From Algoriphagus machipongonensis (lineage in GTDB: Bacteria; Bacteroidota; Bacteroidia; Cytophagales; Cyclobacteriaceae): a stretch of DNA of 64,000 nt. The stretch lies in the NCBI RefSeq assembly GCF_000166275.1, contig NZ_CM001023.1, positions 1,546,001-1,610,000 on the forward strand, written 5' to 3'. The notes below the pieces were generated by a model. The model was not told where the DNA came from and did not search any database. It was given only the letters and a program-made list of their open reading frames with translations. Shown one piece after another: positions 25,163 through 34,225 of the stretch (within the stretch, counting starts at the first letter, position 1; the number at the start of each line of letters is the position of its first letter). A program made the translations under genes and the position numbers.

Positions 25163-25753
25163 ATGAGAATGTTACGGTTTTACTTTCTGTTTCTAACTTT
25201 ATTTCTGTGTGGATTTTTGTCCCATGCACAGAATAAAGGACCCGGTTTTGGAGTAAAGGGAGGTGTCAACTATGCAACATCAGGAAAGTATTTTACTGAT
25301 GCCGGATCCATTTGGAAAAACCCACAAGCTTCAACGGGTTATCATTTTGGAGCCTTTTATAAATTGGGGAATTACGACTTATTTCTTCGTCCTGAGCTAA
25401 TTTATTCCAATACGAAATTTGATGCTGGAGTTGGGACGGTGAAATTGCGACGCCTAGATGCTCCGGTATTAGTAGGGATGAATTTTTTTAAATTCATCAG
25501 CTTGGTGGGAGGCCCTTCATTTCATTATAGCCTAAAAGACAACTATTCTGACTTTTTTGAAAATTCACCCAACAAAAAACTGTTTTTGGGGTACCAGTTT
25601 GGGTTAGGGTTTAATGTAGGTCCAGTAGGCTTAGATTTAAGGTATGAACGTGTTCTCAATGATCAGAAAATGACCTTAGATCAGTTTTTGAAAAGGAAGG
25701 ATAAATTTAGAACAGAGCAGATAATTTTAGGACTGTCCTTTCAGATCAAGTAA
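25163..25753 (+). CDS. Small outer-membrane beta-barrel protein (PorT-like fold)
   Basis: 196 residues with a signal peptide ending LSHAQ. The mature part alternates hydrophobic and polar residues and starts FGVKGGVNYATSG, like the PorT/OMP_b-brl_2 family of 8-strand barrels common in Bacteroidota; strands such as LFLRPELIYSNT and VGLDLRYERVL are clear. Ends in LGLSFQIK. A second Met two codons in is an alternative start. Function unknown. Confidence 0.75.
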   Translation: MRMLRFYFLFLTLFLCGFLSHAQNKGPGFGVKGGVNYATSGKYFTDAGSIWKNPQASTGYHFGAFYKLGNYDLFLRPELIYSNTKFDAGVGTVKLRRLDAPVLVGMNFFKFISLVGGPSFHYSLKDNYSDFFENSPNKKLFLGYQFGLGFNVGPVGLDLRYERVLNDQKMTLDQFLKRKDKFRTEQIILGLSFQIK

Positions 25754-25761
25754 TTTCAGAT

Positions 25762-26427
25762 TTAATCCTCTACAAGGAAAGGAGTGAAAATTTCCTTCCA
25801 CAAAGAATATCCTTTTTCATTCATATGAAGGTTGTCCTCGATGAAAATATCGTTTCTTGGCTTCCCTGTTTTGTCTAGCATGATATCCCACACATTGACG
25901 AAGTTTACATTGTCATGAGCCGTGCAGTATTGTCTCATCAAATCATTCAAAACTAGGTAGGAGGTCTTTAATTCCCATCGGGATATACTTGGTTTTGCTG
26001 CAATGAGGTTGACAGTGGTATTCGGGAGTTGCTTCTGAATTCGGGTTACAATTTCATCCAACGTTTTCATGACTTCAGTGGCGGTTTTTCCTCCGTTGAT
26101 ATCATTGTCCCCTTCATAAATAAATACTTTTGAAGGCTCAAAGCGTAAGACCGCAGGGAATAGTTGAGCAGATAAATCCTCCGCTGTAGAACCGCCAAAG
26201 CCGGTGTTAATGATAGGGACTTCAGGAAACTGTGCTTGAAGGTTTTTCCACATTCTTATACTGGAACTGCCAGTGAAAAGCACGCTTCCTTTTGACCAGC
26301 CTTTATTATCTACCTCTTGGCTAATTTGAGCGATTTCCTGATCAAATCTATTTTCTTGAGCAAAGAGATTTGCAGTTGCTGTTAAGCTCAAAAATAGGAC
26401 TAAGGTTACTAGGGTTTTAAGTTTCAT
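25762..26427 (-). CDS. SGNH/GDSL-family esterase, exported
   Basis: 221 residues with signal peptide 1-23 (NLFAQ). Block I is FTGSSSIRMW (Ser54-56, with Ser in place of Asp of GDS), block II NTGFGGST with the oxyanion Gly, block III GDNDI with Asn, and block V DNLHMNEKGY with the Asp-x-x-His dyad. These make it an active-looking SGNH hydrolase, likely acting on acylated carbohydrate or platelet-activating-factor-like esters. The substrate is unknown. Confidence 0.87.
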   Translation of the reverse strand: MKLKTLVTLVLFLSLTATANLFAQENRFDQEIAQISQEVDNKGWSKGSVLFTGSSSIRMWKNLQAQFPEVPIINTGFGGSTAEDLSAQLFPAVLRFEPSKVFIYEGDNDINGGKTATEVMKTLDEIVTRIQKQLPNTTVNLIAAKPSISRWELKTSYLVLNDLMRQYCTAHDNVNFVNVWDIMLDKTGKPRNDIFIEDNLHMNEKGYSLWKEIFTPFLVED

Positions 26428-26667
26428 AAACTAAATATATTTCTTTTTCTGAGATGATCAATAACGTCCATAAAATGCTCATTCTCGTACAGTACGGACA
26501 TTTTATCGATTTGTTCAAAATCAATTCTAGCCCAAAATTTCAGTAAAAAACTACTTTAATGAGCATTTTAGAATGATTTCGTCACATTTCGACTTTTCGA
26601 ATGTCTAATTTAACTTTTTTGGAGAAGTTTTAGCGTTATAAGTCCAGACTCATCCAAATAATCACTT

Positions 26668-27789
26668 ATGTCTCAAGTAACTCGCTTCTTTTGGTTTTGT
26701 AGTGGAGCTAACTTTTCACTATTAAAACGCTCGCCGACAGAATCAAATAAATATATAGGAATTGGTGCTACCGTGTTTTTCACTGGAGTGCTCGCAGCTT
26801 TGGCTGCAGGGTATGCGCTCTTTACCGTTTTTCAATCTATTTGGCCCGCCATGTTCTTTGGCTTGCTATGGGGGCTTATGATATTCAATCTGGATAGGTT
26901 TATCGTTTCCAGTATGCGAAAAAAGGAAAATTCCTGGTCCGAATGGAAATTGGCGATTCCTCGTTTGGTTCTAGCGGTCCTTTTGGCTTTGGTTATTTCT
27001 AAACCACTTGAGCTAAAAATGTTTGAACGTGAAATCAATAGAAAGATTGATGAAAAGCGAACAGAGTTTATTGCTCAATCTAAAGCAAATTTGGCGAAGG
27101 GGTTTCCTGAAATCCAAGAGCTTGAAGGCAAAATTGAAGTGCTTAAAATTGAAGTGAGTGAAGCTGAGAGTTTTCGGGATCAAGTTCAAGATGAGTATGA
27201 TGCTGAGAGATTTGGCGAAAAGACTTCCAGTACTAGTGGGATTGTTGGGATTGGTACCAATGCTAAAAAGAAAGAGGAGCAATTGGATGCTGCACAGGTG
27301 GCTTTGGATAAGTTGAAGGCTAGGAATCAGATCAGAATAGATACCCTTGAAGCCCAGATTAGAGACTTTATGGCTTTAAGACAAGCCGAATTTGAAAAAC
27401 AACAACCTGGAATTGAAGGGTTTGATGGGTTAGCAGCTAGAATGGAAGCTTTGGCAGTATTGACGGAGGAAAGTTCTGCGATGGCGATGGCTAATATTTT
27501 TATTATGCTCTTGTTTATCGCCATTGAGACATCTCCAATCTTTGTGAAATTGATTTCTCCAAGAGGGCCTTATGATGAATACCTAGAATTGCATGAAGAT
27601 AAAGTGAAGCTTTTCAAAGGAGAAAAATGGACCTTTGCAAAAGGTGAGTCTGAGTCTAGGGTTGATTATTTTCAAGAAACACATTTCTATGCTACTGATT
27701 TGAATAAAGTAAAAACTAACAGGAAAAATAAAGTAAAGACTGAATACGAAATTGAGGAGATAGAATCCAAGTTTGGAAAGAAAGTATAG
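26668..27789 (+). CDS. DUF4407 membrane protein with long periplasm/cytosol coiled coil
   Basis: 373 residues. Three N-terminal membrane segments (about 30-53, 59-80, 97-112), then a predicted coiled coil at about 118-245 (heptad-like KIDEKRTEFIAQSKANLAKG... DKLKARNQIRIDTLEAQI), and a fourth membrane segment at about 277-300 (FIMLLFIAIETSPIFVKLI). This is the DUF4407 layout, known from Bacteroidota and some actinobacteria and without known function. Monocistronic, ended by a strong terminator. Confidence 0.8.
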   Translation: MSQVTRFFWFCSGANFSLLKRSPTESNKYIGIGATVFFTGVLAALAAGYALFTVFQSIWPAMFFGLLWGLMIFNLDRFIVSSMRKKENSWSEWKLAIPRLVLAVLLALVISKPLELKMFEREINRKIDEKRTEFIAQSKANLAKGFPEIQELEGKIEVLKIEVSEAESFRDQVQDEYDAERFGEKTSSTSGIVGIGTNAKKKEEQLDAAQVALDKLKARNQIRIDTLEAQIRDFMALRQAEFEKQQPGIEGFDGLAARMEALAVLTEESSAMAMANIFIMLLFIAIETSPIFVKLISPRGPYDEYLELHEDKVKLFKGEKWTFAKGESESRVDYFQETHFYATDLNKVKTNRKNKVKTEYEIEEIESKFGKKV

Positions 27790-27800
27790 TCAAAATGAAG

Positions 27801-27833
27801 AGGTGTTTTCTAAAATTGGAAACACCTTTTTTG
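27801..27833. terminator. Terminator between DUF4407 and DUF5995 genes
   Basis: 10-bp stem AGGTGTTTTC/GGAAACACCT (one T-G pair) with a 7-nt loop and TTTTTT on plus. The two flanking genes converge. Confidence 0.8.
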
Positions 27834-27859
27834 TCTTTTAGGTCAAAATTAGGAAGTCG

Positions 27860-28615
27860 TTAAATCACTTTTTGGGCGACTGAGTCCAATTGATCCATGG
27901 TTTTGCTGACTGATTTCCATTCTGCGAATCCAATGATTTTGATAAGAAAGCTTAAGAATTTACCTGGGTTGATCAGCTTTCTAGCAAGATTAGAAATGTT
28001 ATTGTCTCTGTCCTGAATTTGGAAGTTTTTATCAGTTGCTGCGTGGTATTCACCAGCATATTTCCAAGCTCCGTCTCTTGCCAATTGAATTGAAAAATTC
28101 AGCAGCATTTCATCTCTTCCCTTAGCAAGTGGAATCAAAAGGCCAAAAACAGGAGATACAGTACTGATATTAGCTTTTACTCCATCTACTAGTTCAGCAA
28201 GGATCGAATTAATTTTGTTGAAGTCATTTTGAATCCCCAGCAAAGGTTCATCTCCTACAGTATCAGCGGCCGAAATACCTAAGTCCAGATTAATGTGAGC
28301 ATTGATCCCTAGAAATAGGTGTTGCAAAACAAGGTGTTTGCTTGATTGGCTCGCTTCAAATGCTTCTAGCCAACTTCTCGTTAGGGTTTGATTATTTTTC
28401 CATTGATTGTATGCATCGATAAACCTACCTGCAAATAGTACATCTAGTTTTTCCATTCTAGGATTATCTTCGAATTCCTCTGCAAGAATTCCCTGTTTTA
28501 TCCTGCGAGTCACTTGTCTATAGAGAATGGCGAAATACCCAACTCTAGAATTTTGAGACTTGCACTCGGCTACAATCTCATCCATTCTGATTAAAACTTC
28601 ATCAATGTTTTTCAT
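27860..28615 (-). CDS. DUF5995 family protein
   Basis: 251 residues, soluble and mostly helical. Recognised by YFAILYRQVTRRIKQGI, FAGRFIDAYNQW, LVLQHLFLGINAHINLDLGISAA and the final IIGFAEWKSV. The conserved HINLDLG resembles a metal or substrate site but no reaction is known. Its start codon is 3 nt after the VIT-family gene, so it is the last gene of a three-gene operon with a transporter and a dipeptidase. Confidence 0.8.
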   Translation of the reverse strand: MKNIDEVLIRMDEIVAECKSQNSRVGYFAILYRQVTRRIKQGILAEEFEDNPRMEKLDVLFAGRFIDAYNQWKNNQTLTRSWLEAFEASQSSKHLVLQHLFLGINAHINLDLGISAADTVGDEPLLGIQNDFNKINSILAELVDGVKANISTVSPVFGLLIPLAKGRDEMLLNFSIQLARDGAWKYAGEYHAATDKNFQIQDRDNNISNLARKLINPGKFLSFLIKIIGFAEWKSVSKTMDQLDSVAQKVI

Positions 28616-28618
28616 AGG

Positions 28619-29344
28619 TTAATTGATAAAAAAGCGTTCTAAAAGATCCCCAACATAAAAGGCAACAACAGCTGCCAAAAGGCCTAGAGCTACCGTTTCT
28701 GCAATACTTCTAAATGCTGAGGTTTGATTTACAATGGACTTTAACCACCCGACGACCATAAAAGCCGCTCCGGTGAGGATACTCGTCCAAATAAAAATAT
28801 TAATGGAAATGGGGTTAAAGAAGTCCCATAAATATACCGTTAGGGGTATAAAGCCAACAATAATAAATGAGATGAAAGTTGCGAGACCAATTTTAAAAGG
28901 ACTCTTGGTTTCTTCCATCATATTCAGTTCATCTTTCATCATCTCTGCCACCCATAGGTCTTTATTGGAGGTGATTTGATCCACTACCTGCTCCAATAAT
29001 TCTCCTTTAAAACCTTTTGCTTCATAGATTTCACTGATTTCTTCTCTTTCTTTTTCGGGTAAGTTATCTACTTCCCAGTACTCGATAGCTTCGTGCTTTT
29101 TGAAGTTTTCCTTTTCGCTTTTTGCTGAAAGATAAGCTCCTACTGACATAGAGAACCCATCTGCCAATAAATTTGCAAAGCCTAAAATAATGATGATTCC
29201 AGGGTCTAAATCTGCTCCAAAGCCTCCAGCAACGACAGCAAATGTGGTCACCGCCCCATCTATTCCACCATATACAAATTCGCTCAGATATTCCTGTAGC
29301 TTCTTGAAATAAGTGCTTTGCTGGTGTATATGATCTTCATTCAT
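28619..29344 (-). CDS. VIT1/CCC1-family divalent metal transporter
   Basis: 241 residues, inner membrane. The family start EFVYGGIDGAVTTFAVVAGGFGA (membrane helix 1), then FANLLADGFSMSVGAYLSAKSEKE, which carries the conserved polar residues, an acidic cytosolic segment (about 85-130) like the metal-binding domain, and three C-terminal helices. The family moves Fe2+ or Mn2+. Overlaps the upstream dipeptidase stop by ATGA, indicating translational coupling. Confidence 0.87.
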   Translation of the reverse strand: MNEDHIHQQSTYFKKLQEYLSEFVYGGIDGAVTTFAVVAGGFGADLDPGIIIILGFANLLADGFSMSVGAYLSAKSEKENFKKHEAIEYWEVDNLPEKEREEISEIYEAKGFKGELLEQVVDQITSNKDLWVAEMMKDELNMMEETKSPFKIGLATFISFIIVGFIPLTVYLWDFFNPISINIFIWTSILTGAAFMVVGWLKSIVNQTSAFRSIAETVALGLLAAVVAFYVGDLLERFFIN

Positions 29345-30507
29345 TGGTCTAGATTTTTTAGAAAAAAGCGTTTCACATTTTCGCCCATTATTGCTTTGAT
29401 ATCTGCTTCAGAAAATCCTGCATTCATTAGTCCTTCTACTATGAGTGGCAAGCCTGTGATATCAAATGGAACTTCTACGGCTCCGTCATAATCAGAACCT
29501 AGGGCGATGTATTCAATTCCTACTAGGTCGCGCACATGTTTCATGCTTTCGATAATTCCTTCAAGCTCCGGTTCGCCTACTGCCATGTCAAAAAATGCGA
29601 TTCCAATTATTCCCCCGTTGGCTGCAATTCTTTTGATCTGCTCGTCAGTTAGGTTTCTTTGAGAATCTAAAACAGCCCTTACACCTATATGTGAGACCAT
29701 AACGGGTTTAGTAGTCATCTTCAATACATCGTCTACTATTGCAGGTGAGCAATGAGCCAAATCAATGAAAATATTGAGCTCATTCATTCTTTGAATCACC
29801 TCTTTACCAAAGGCTGTAAGTCCTGCTCCGTTTTCACCATGTGCAGACCCTCCTAGTTTGTTGTCAAAAAAGTGAGTTGGGCCAATCATCCGGATTCCAG
29901 CTTCATAGACTTTATCCAGATTATCTAATTCTCCTTCCAAAGCATGAGCTCCTTCAATCCCAAGCATTGCTCCTACTACCGATGGATCTTTTTTCCTTGC
30001 GCTGATGAGTTGCTCTAGATCAGTTCGGTCTTTTACAAAAATCACCTGCCCCTCTTCTTTCTCAATAAACTTGTGAAGGTTTTCGGCTTGAGCAAGAGTG
30101 CGATTGATAAGGCTGAACCAGTTGCTTGGAGGATCCCCTTTTGCGATAGTTAGCGGCGTAATATTGTCAAAAGCATCCGCACTATTGCTTTTCATATTTT
30201 GACCTGCTGGTGATTTCGAAACAATTGTAAACATTTCTAAACCGACATTCGCTTCCCTCATTCTAGGGAAGTCAACATGGCCTCTATCACCACGTTTTCT
30301 CAAATTTCTTCCCCATAATAAAGCATCGCAATGCAGGTCTGAAATAAAATCCAACCGGTCATATAGGGCTTGGGCTTCTGGAGAAACAGAGTAAGGTGGG
30401 GCTGATTTGACTGGGTTTCTTTGCTCCTCAATATAGGGTGGGACAAAAACTGTGACTGCAAAAAGCAGGAGTATAATTACTCCTATAGCAAATATTAATT
30501 TCTTCAT
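29341..30507 (-). CDS. Membrane dipeptidase (M19 family)
   Basis: 388 residues. N-terminal membrane anchor (about 3-22), then the renal-dipeptidase-type barrel: zinc ligands His59-x-Asp61 in ISDLHCDALLWG, the bridging Glu in MLGIEGAHALEG, His in IDLAHCSP and VMVSHIGVRAV, and Asp in ALGSDYDGAVEVP. It hydrolyses dipeptides, possibly of cell-wall origin, at the periplasmic face. Forms an operon with the metal transporter and DUF5995 genes. Confidence 0.92.
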   Translation of the reverse strand: MKKLIFAIGVIILLLFAVTVFVPPYIEEQRNPVKSAPPYSVSPEAQALYDRLDFISDLHCDALLWGRNLRKRGDRGHVDFPRMREANVGLEMFTIVSKSPAGQNMKSNSADAFDNITPLTIAKGDPPSNWFSLINRTLAQAENLHKFIEKEEGQVIFVKDRTDLEQLISARKKDPSVVGAMLGIEGAHALEGELDNLDKVYEAGIRMIGPTHFFDNKLGGSAHGENGAGLTAFGKEVIQRMNELNIFIDLAHCSPAIVDDVLKMTTKPVMVSHIGVRAVLDSQRNLTDEQIKRIAANGGIIGIAFFDMAVGEPELEGIIESMKHVRDLVGIEYIALGSDYDGAVEVPFDITGLPLIVEGLMNAGFSEADIKAIMGENVKRFFLKNLDQ

Positions 30508-30563
30508 AGCATAAGGTTGGGCTATTGAAGATAATGAAAATTGGAAAGTAAATGGGTAGAGAC

Positions 30564-30962
30564 TTAGTTTTCAGCTAAAATCTCTTCTCCAGTCTTCACG
30601 GGTGTCAAATTTCCTAGCTCTTCCATTGTGAATAATTTGGACCGAATCAAAAACCGAATACCCATTGGGATTTCAAGAGAAAAGCTACTACCTCTTCCGG
30701 GTGTTATATCTAGAGTCAATTGGGTGTGTTTCCAATATTCAAATTGGTCTGCACTCATAAAAAAATCACAGTTATAGACTTCTCCAAGCCAAATATCTTG
30801 GCTTCCAACCTTGAAATCTCCCTTTTCAAAACACATAGGTGAGGAGCCATCGCAGCAACCGCCGCTTTGGTGAAACATTAGCTCAGAGCCAAATCTTTTT
30901 CTCAAGGTGTCAATTACTTCTTTGGCTTGATCCGTGATCAATACTCTTTTAACAGTTTGCAT
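30564..30962 (-). CDS. DUF779 family protein
   Basis: 132 residues, cytoplasmic. Recognised by SELMFHQSGGCCDGSSPMCF and GEVYNCDFFMS, a Cys-rich pattern that may bind metal, and the final DITPGRGSSFSLE-GIRF. In many bacteria the gene sits next to an AcoD/ExaC-type aldehyde dehydrogenase, as here, but its role is not established. Lies 85 nt downstream of the dehydrogenase with a hairpin between. Confidence 0.88.
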   Translation of the reverse strand: MQTVKRVLITDQAKEVIDTLRKRFGSELMFHQSGGCCDGSSPMCFEKGDFKVGSQDIWLGEVYNCDFFMSADQFEYWKHTQLTLDITPGRGSSFSLEIPMGIRFLIRSKLFTMEELGNLTPVKTGEEILAEN

Positions 30963-30995
30963 AACTTTGGGTTTATGTATTGAATTTAATGAAAG

Positions 30996-31023
30996 AAAGG
31001 CAGGAGATAGTTCCCCTGCCTTT
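30996..31023 (-). terminator. Hairpin between aldehyde dehydrogenase and DUF779
   Basis: 9-bp stem AAAGGCAGG/CCTGCCTTT with a 10-nt loop; on the minus strand followed by CTTTC, so a leaky terminator that could lower DUF779 expression relative to the dehydrogenase. Confidence 0.6.
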
Positions 31024-31046
31024 TCTGGAATTAGAGATTGACAATA

Positions 31047-32573
31047 TTAAAAGAAGCCTAGTTTATCCTTGGAATAGGAAATTAGCATGTTTTTAGTTTG
31101 ACGATAATGGTCTAACATCATCAGGTGATTTTCCCTGCCAAATCCAGATTTTTTGTATCCTCCAAATGGGGCGTGAGCTGGGTAGGCATGGTAGCAATTC
31201 ACCCACACTCTTCCTGCTTGAATGGCTCGTGGAACTTGATAAAGTTCATGTGCATCTCTAGACCATAAACCTGCTCCCAATCCATACATAGTGTCATTTG
31301 CAATTGCAATTGCTTCCTCGGTAGTTTTGAAGGTGGTGACACAGGTTACCGGACCGAAGATTTCCTCTTGAAAGACACGCATTTTATTGTTGCCTTTGAA
31401 GATGGTAGGCTTGACATAATAACCGGTTTCTAAACCAGAATTGAGTCCAGCTGATTCACCTCCGCAAAGGGCGATTGCTCCTTCTTGTTTTCCAATGTCC
31501 AGATAGGATAGGATTTTTTCGTATTGGTCGTTGGAGGCTTGAGCACCCATCATCGTGTCCTCAGCCAGTGGGTGTCCCATTTTAATGGCTTTGGTTCGCT
31601 CTACTACTTTCTCCATGAATTTATCATAGATGTCTTCATGGACTAAGATTCTTGAAGGACAGGTACAAACCTCACCTTGATTTAAGGCAAACATTACAGC
31701 ACCTTCCACTGCTTTATCAAAAAACTCATCATCTTCATCCGCTACAGACTTCATGAATATGTTAGGGGATTTTCCTCCCAGTTCCATGGTGACAGGAATC
31801 AGGTTTTCAGATGCATACTGCATGATTAGACGTCCGGTGGTGGTTTCACCCGTAAAGGCTACTTTTGCTACTCGCTTGGACGTTGCGAGTGGTTTTCCAG
31901 CTTCTACTCCAAAGCCAGAAACTACGTTTAATACACCTGGAGGCAAAACATCTCCAATTAATTCCATAAGAACCATAATACTTGTGGGAGTTTGTTCTGC
32001 TGGTTTTACCACTGTACAACATCCCGCTGCTAAAGCAGGTGCGATTTTCCAGGTGGCCATTAAAAGTGGGAAGTTCCAAGGGATGATTTGAGCTACTACT
32101 CCTAATGGTTCATGAAGCGCGATACTTACCGTGTTTTCATCATGTTCAGAAATGCTACTTTCATCAGCTCGGATAACTCCTGCAAAATATCGAAAATGGT
32201 CAATACAAAGTGGTAAATCAGCAGCTCGTGTTTCTCTTAAGGCTTTTCCATTGTCTACTGTTTCTAACCGAGCGAGCATTTCCAGGTTTTCCTCAATGAT
32301 ATCAGCAATTTTATTGAGAACTCTACTTCGTTCGGCAGCCGGGGTTTTTGACCAGGAAGGAAATGCCTCATGCGCTGCATCAATGGCTTTCTCAACATCC
32401 TCCTTATTTCCTCGGGCAGCTTTTGTAAATGGCTTGCCATCGATCGGAGAGATGTTGTCGAAATATTCTCCTGAGCTGGGAGCTACCCATTTGCCTCCAA
32501 TAAAATGATCGTATTTTTCCTTGACCGCTGGGCGGTCCACAGGCTTAGACTGTGATAATGTTAGTGTTGTCAT
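31047..32573 (-). CDS. NAD-dependent aldehyde dehydrogenase (AcoD/ExaC type)
   Basis: 508 residues, cytoplasmic. Oxidises acetaldehyde or other short aldehydes to acids. [31 protein letters not shown] (cofactor loop), [13 protein letters not shown] (general base Glu) and [14 protein letters not shown] (catalytic Cys pair) are all intact, and the C-terminus carries [28 protein letters not shown]. The EVCTCPSR form and the neighbouring DUF779 gene point to the AcoD/ExaC subgroup. Divergent to an AraC regulator, likely its activator. Confidence 0.94.
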   Translation of the reverse strand: MTTLTLSQSKPVDRPAVKEKYDHFIGGKWVAPSSGEYFDNISPIDGKPFTKAARGNKEDVEKAIDAAHEAFPSWSKTPAAERSRVLNKIADIIEENLEMLARLETVDNGKALRETRAADLPLCIDHFRYFAGVIRADESSISEHDENTVSIALHEPLGVVAQIIPWNFPLLMATWKIAPALAAGCCTVVKPAEQTPTSIMVLMELIGDVLPPGVLNVVSGFGVEAGKPLATSKRVAKVAFTGETTTGRLIMQYASENLIPVTMELGGKSPNIFMKSVADEDDEFFDKAVEGAVMFALNQGEVCTCPSRILVHEDIYDKFMEKVVERTKAIKMGHPLAEDTMMGAQASNDQYEKILSYLDIGKQEGAIALCGGESAGLNSGLETGYYVKPTIFKGNNKMRVFQEEIFGPVTCVTTFKTTEEAIAIANDTMYGLGAGLWSRDAHELYQVPRAIQAGRVWVNCYHAYPAHAPFGGYKKSGFGRENHLMMLDHYRQTKNMLISYSKDKLGFF

Positions 32574-32646
32574 GATAGACGGTTATTTTGGTTTTAATCA
32601 AATTTCCTATTTACCTCTTCTAAAAAATTACACTGAAACATCATCC

Positions 32647-32662
32647 TATCAACCTGTATTGA
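32647..32662. promoter_or_regulatory. Inverted repeat in the aldehyde dehydrogenase/AraC intergenic region
   Basis: ATCAA-CCTGTA-TTGAT, a 5-bp dyad in the 179-nt divergent spacer. A possible binding site, but short; AraC proteins usually use direct repeats. Confidence 0.25.
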
Positions 32663-32752
32663 TATTTATCCGTTTGGAAATATAGAAGGAATTAATGGCT
32701 GAAAAAAAGGAGCTATTTTTTTGAGTGATTTATTTATTCGTAAATTATTGAC

Positions 32753-33676
32753 ATGACCCAAAATAACTTTATTGCAGGAGTGCCTTGGAGAAATACCCGG
32801 GACTTAAAAACTCTTGTAGAAAACCGCACGACCTATACCCTCGAAAATTGCGAGTTGAATATTTTTGAGACTCATCAGCAGGCTGATGATGTGAATTTGG
32901 TTTTTGGAGATTTGGTGTTGACGACTATGCTGAAAGGGAAAAAAGTCATGCATCTATTTGATAAACCAGGATTTGAATATTTACCTGGTGAATCTGTTAT
33001 CGTGCCGCCGAATGAGGTGATGAAAATTGACTTTCCTGAAGCTCAATGGGATAATCCCACCCAATGCATCGCTCTGTCTATTTCAAAGGAAATGATAGAG
33101 GCAACTTTTAACCTGCTTAATGAGAAATTTCCAGATAAAGTAATTACCAAAGACTGGGGATTGGACCTGAGTTACTTTCATTTAATAAACACGCAAGACT
33201 TATCAGAGATCATCAATCGCTTTGTCCGAATAGGGGTTAAGGATGGTTCTAAAGAAAAGGACTTGATCGCAACTTTAGCACTTAAAGAATTACTTATCAG
33301 ATTAAGTCAGACTCAGGCGAGAGATATGTTAGAGAAGACCTATAAGGAACTTGCGAGTGGAAATCGCATGGCACATGTAGTGGAGTATATCAAAAAAAAT
33401 ATCCGGGAAACAATTTCCCTTGATGATTTAGCGGGTGAGGCATGTATGAGCAAAGCTCATTTTTTGAGATCATTTAAACAGGAATTGGGTTTAACGCCTA
33501 TGGAGTTTGTGCTTCATGAAAGGCTCAATCTGGCCAAGCAATATTTACTTTTGGGAAATCATCAGATTCAAGAAGTATGTTATATGGCAGGTTTCCGGAA
33601 TATTACCTATTTCATCCGAGCCTTTAAACAAGAGTTTGGTTTGACCCCAAAGGTTTTTCAAACCAAATCGAATTAA
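32753..33676 (+). CDS. AraC-family transcriptional regulator
   Basis: 307 residues. N-terminal ligand/cupin-like domain (about 1-190) and C-terminal double helix-turn-helix (about 210-303): ISLDDLAGEACMSKAHFLRSFKQELGLTPMEFV and IQEVCYMAGFRNITYFIRAFKQEFGLTPKVF. Divergently transcribed from the aldehyde dehydrogenase and DUF779 genes, whose expression it probably controls in response to aldehyde or alcohol. Confidence 0.92.
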   Translation: MTQNNFIAGVPWRNTRDLKTLVENRTTYTLENCELNIFETHQQADDVNLVFGDLVLTTMLKGKKVMHLFDKPGFEYLPGESVIVPPNEVMKIDFPEAQWDNPTQCIALSISKEMIEATFNLLNEKFPDKVITKDWGLDLSYFHLINTQDLSEIINRFVRIGVKDGSKEKDLIATLALKELLIRLSQTQARDMLEKTYKELASGNRMAHVVEYIKKNIRETISLDDLAGEACMSKAHFLRSFKQELGLTPMEFVLHERLNLAKQYLLLGNHQIQEVCYMAGFRNITYFIRAFKQEFGLTPKVFQTKSN

Positions 33677-33823
33677 AAAAAAGCAAAAAATTTTTGTCTG
33701 TTTTTGTGTGATATAATTCATTTTTATTAAGTTTAAGGAATTAAAGAAGTCATAAAAACGAAATGAAAGGCTAATCAGCCGAATATTATTTGGTTTTAGA
33801 CGATTGACAATAGACCCACATTT

Positions 33824-33855
33824 GGGGGCTTTTTTCGAAAAGCCCCCTTTTTTTT
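33824..33855 (+). terminator. Strong rho-independent terminator
   Basis: GGGGGCTTTT/AAAAGCCCCC, 10-bp stem with a TTCG tetraloop and eight T residues. It lies 147 nt after the AraC stop codon. Confidence 0.9.
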
Positions 33856-34100
33856 ACCCTCTTTTCAAATCGATTTTTGCAGGAATTCAAAAAACAGGTT
33901 TAAAAATTACCTCATTTTTTAGAAAAAAGTGTGAAAAGTGAAAAAACTGGTTTCTTAAACGAATAGACTGTTAAATTTTTTGTTTTAGTAGATATGAGGG
34001 GTAAATACCAAAAATCATCATGAAAGTTTTGATTTTCACAAAATAGGCAGATTATGAAATGATTAAGTTTAGGTGCAGGATTTTTGATTTTCTGAATTAT

Positions 34101-34114
34101 TTGATCTGAATCAA
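34101..34114. promoter_or_regulatory. FNR/CRP-type dyad TTGAT-N4-ATCAA
   Basis: TTGATCTGAATCAA matches the FNR box half-sites exactly. No gene starts within 100 nt downstream on either strand, so it may be a chance match in AT-rich DNA or belong to an unseen RNA. Confidence 0.25.
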
Positions 34115-34225
34115 ATGTTTAATCCCCTAGTAAATTGGTTTGGGGAGGAGGTTTTTAAAAAAATCGGAAAAATTTCTTGAGAAAATCCTCTCGTTATTCT
34201 CGGTCTAAATACTAGATGAATTTTT

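Larger units (their letters stand above)
33677..34225. other. 549-nt spacer with strong orphan terminator
   Basis: No ORF of note. Between 33680 and 33855 lies AT-rich sequence with a small GGCT-AATC-AGCC hairpin ending in a very strong terminator, which could be a short RNA or just a long AraC 3'-UTR. From 33856 to 34225 I see only AT-rich sequence apart from the dyad at 34101-34114. Confidence 0.4.

Noticed and set aside
26470..26516. ATAAAATG/CATTTTAT dyad upstream of the DUF4407 gene
   Set aside because: Short AT-rich arms 31 nt apart, likely by chance.
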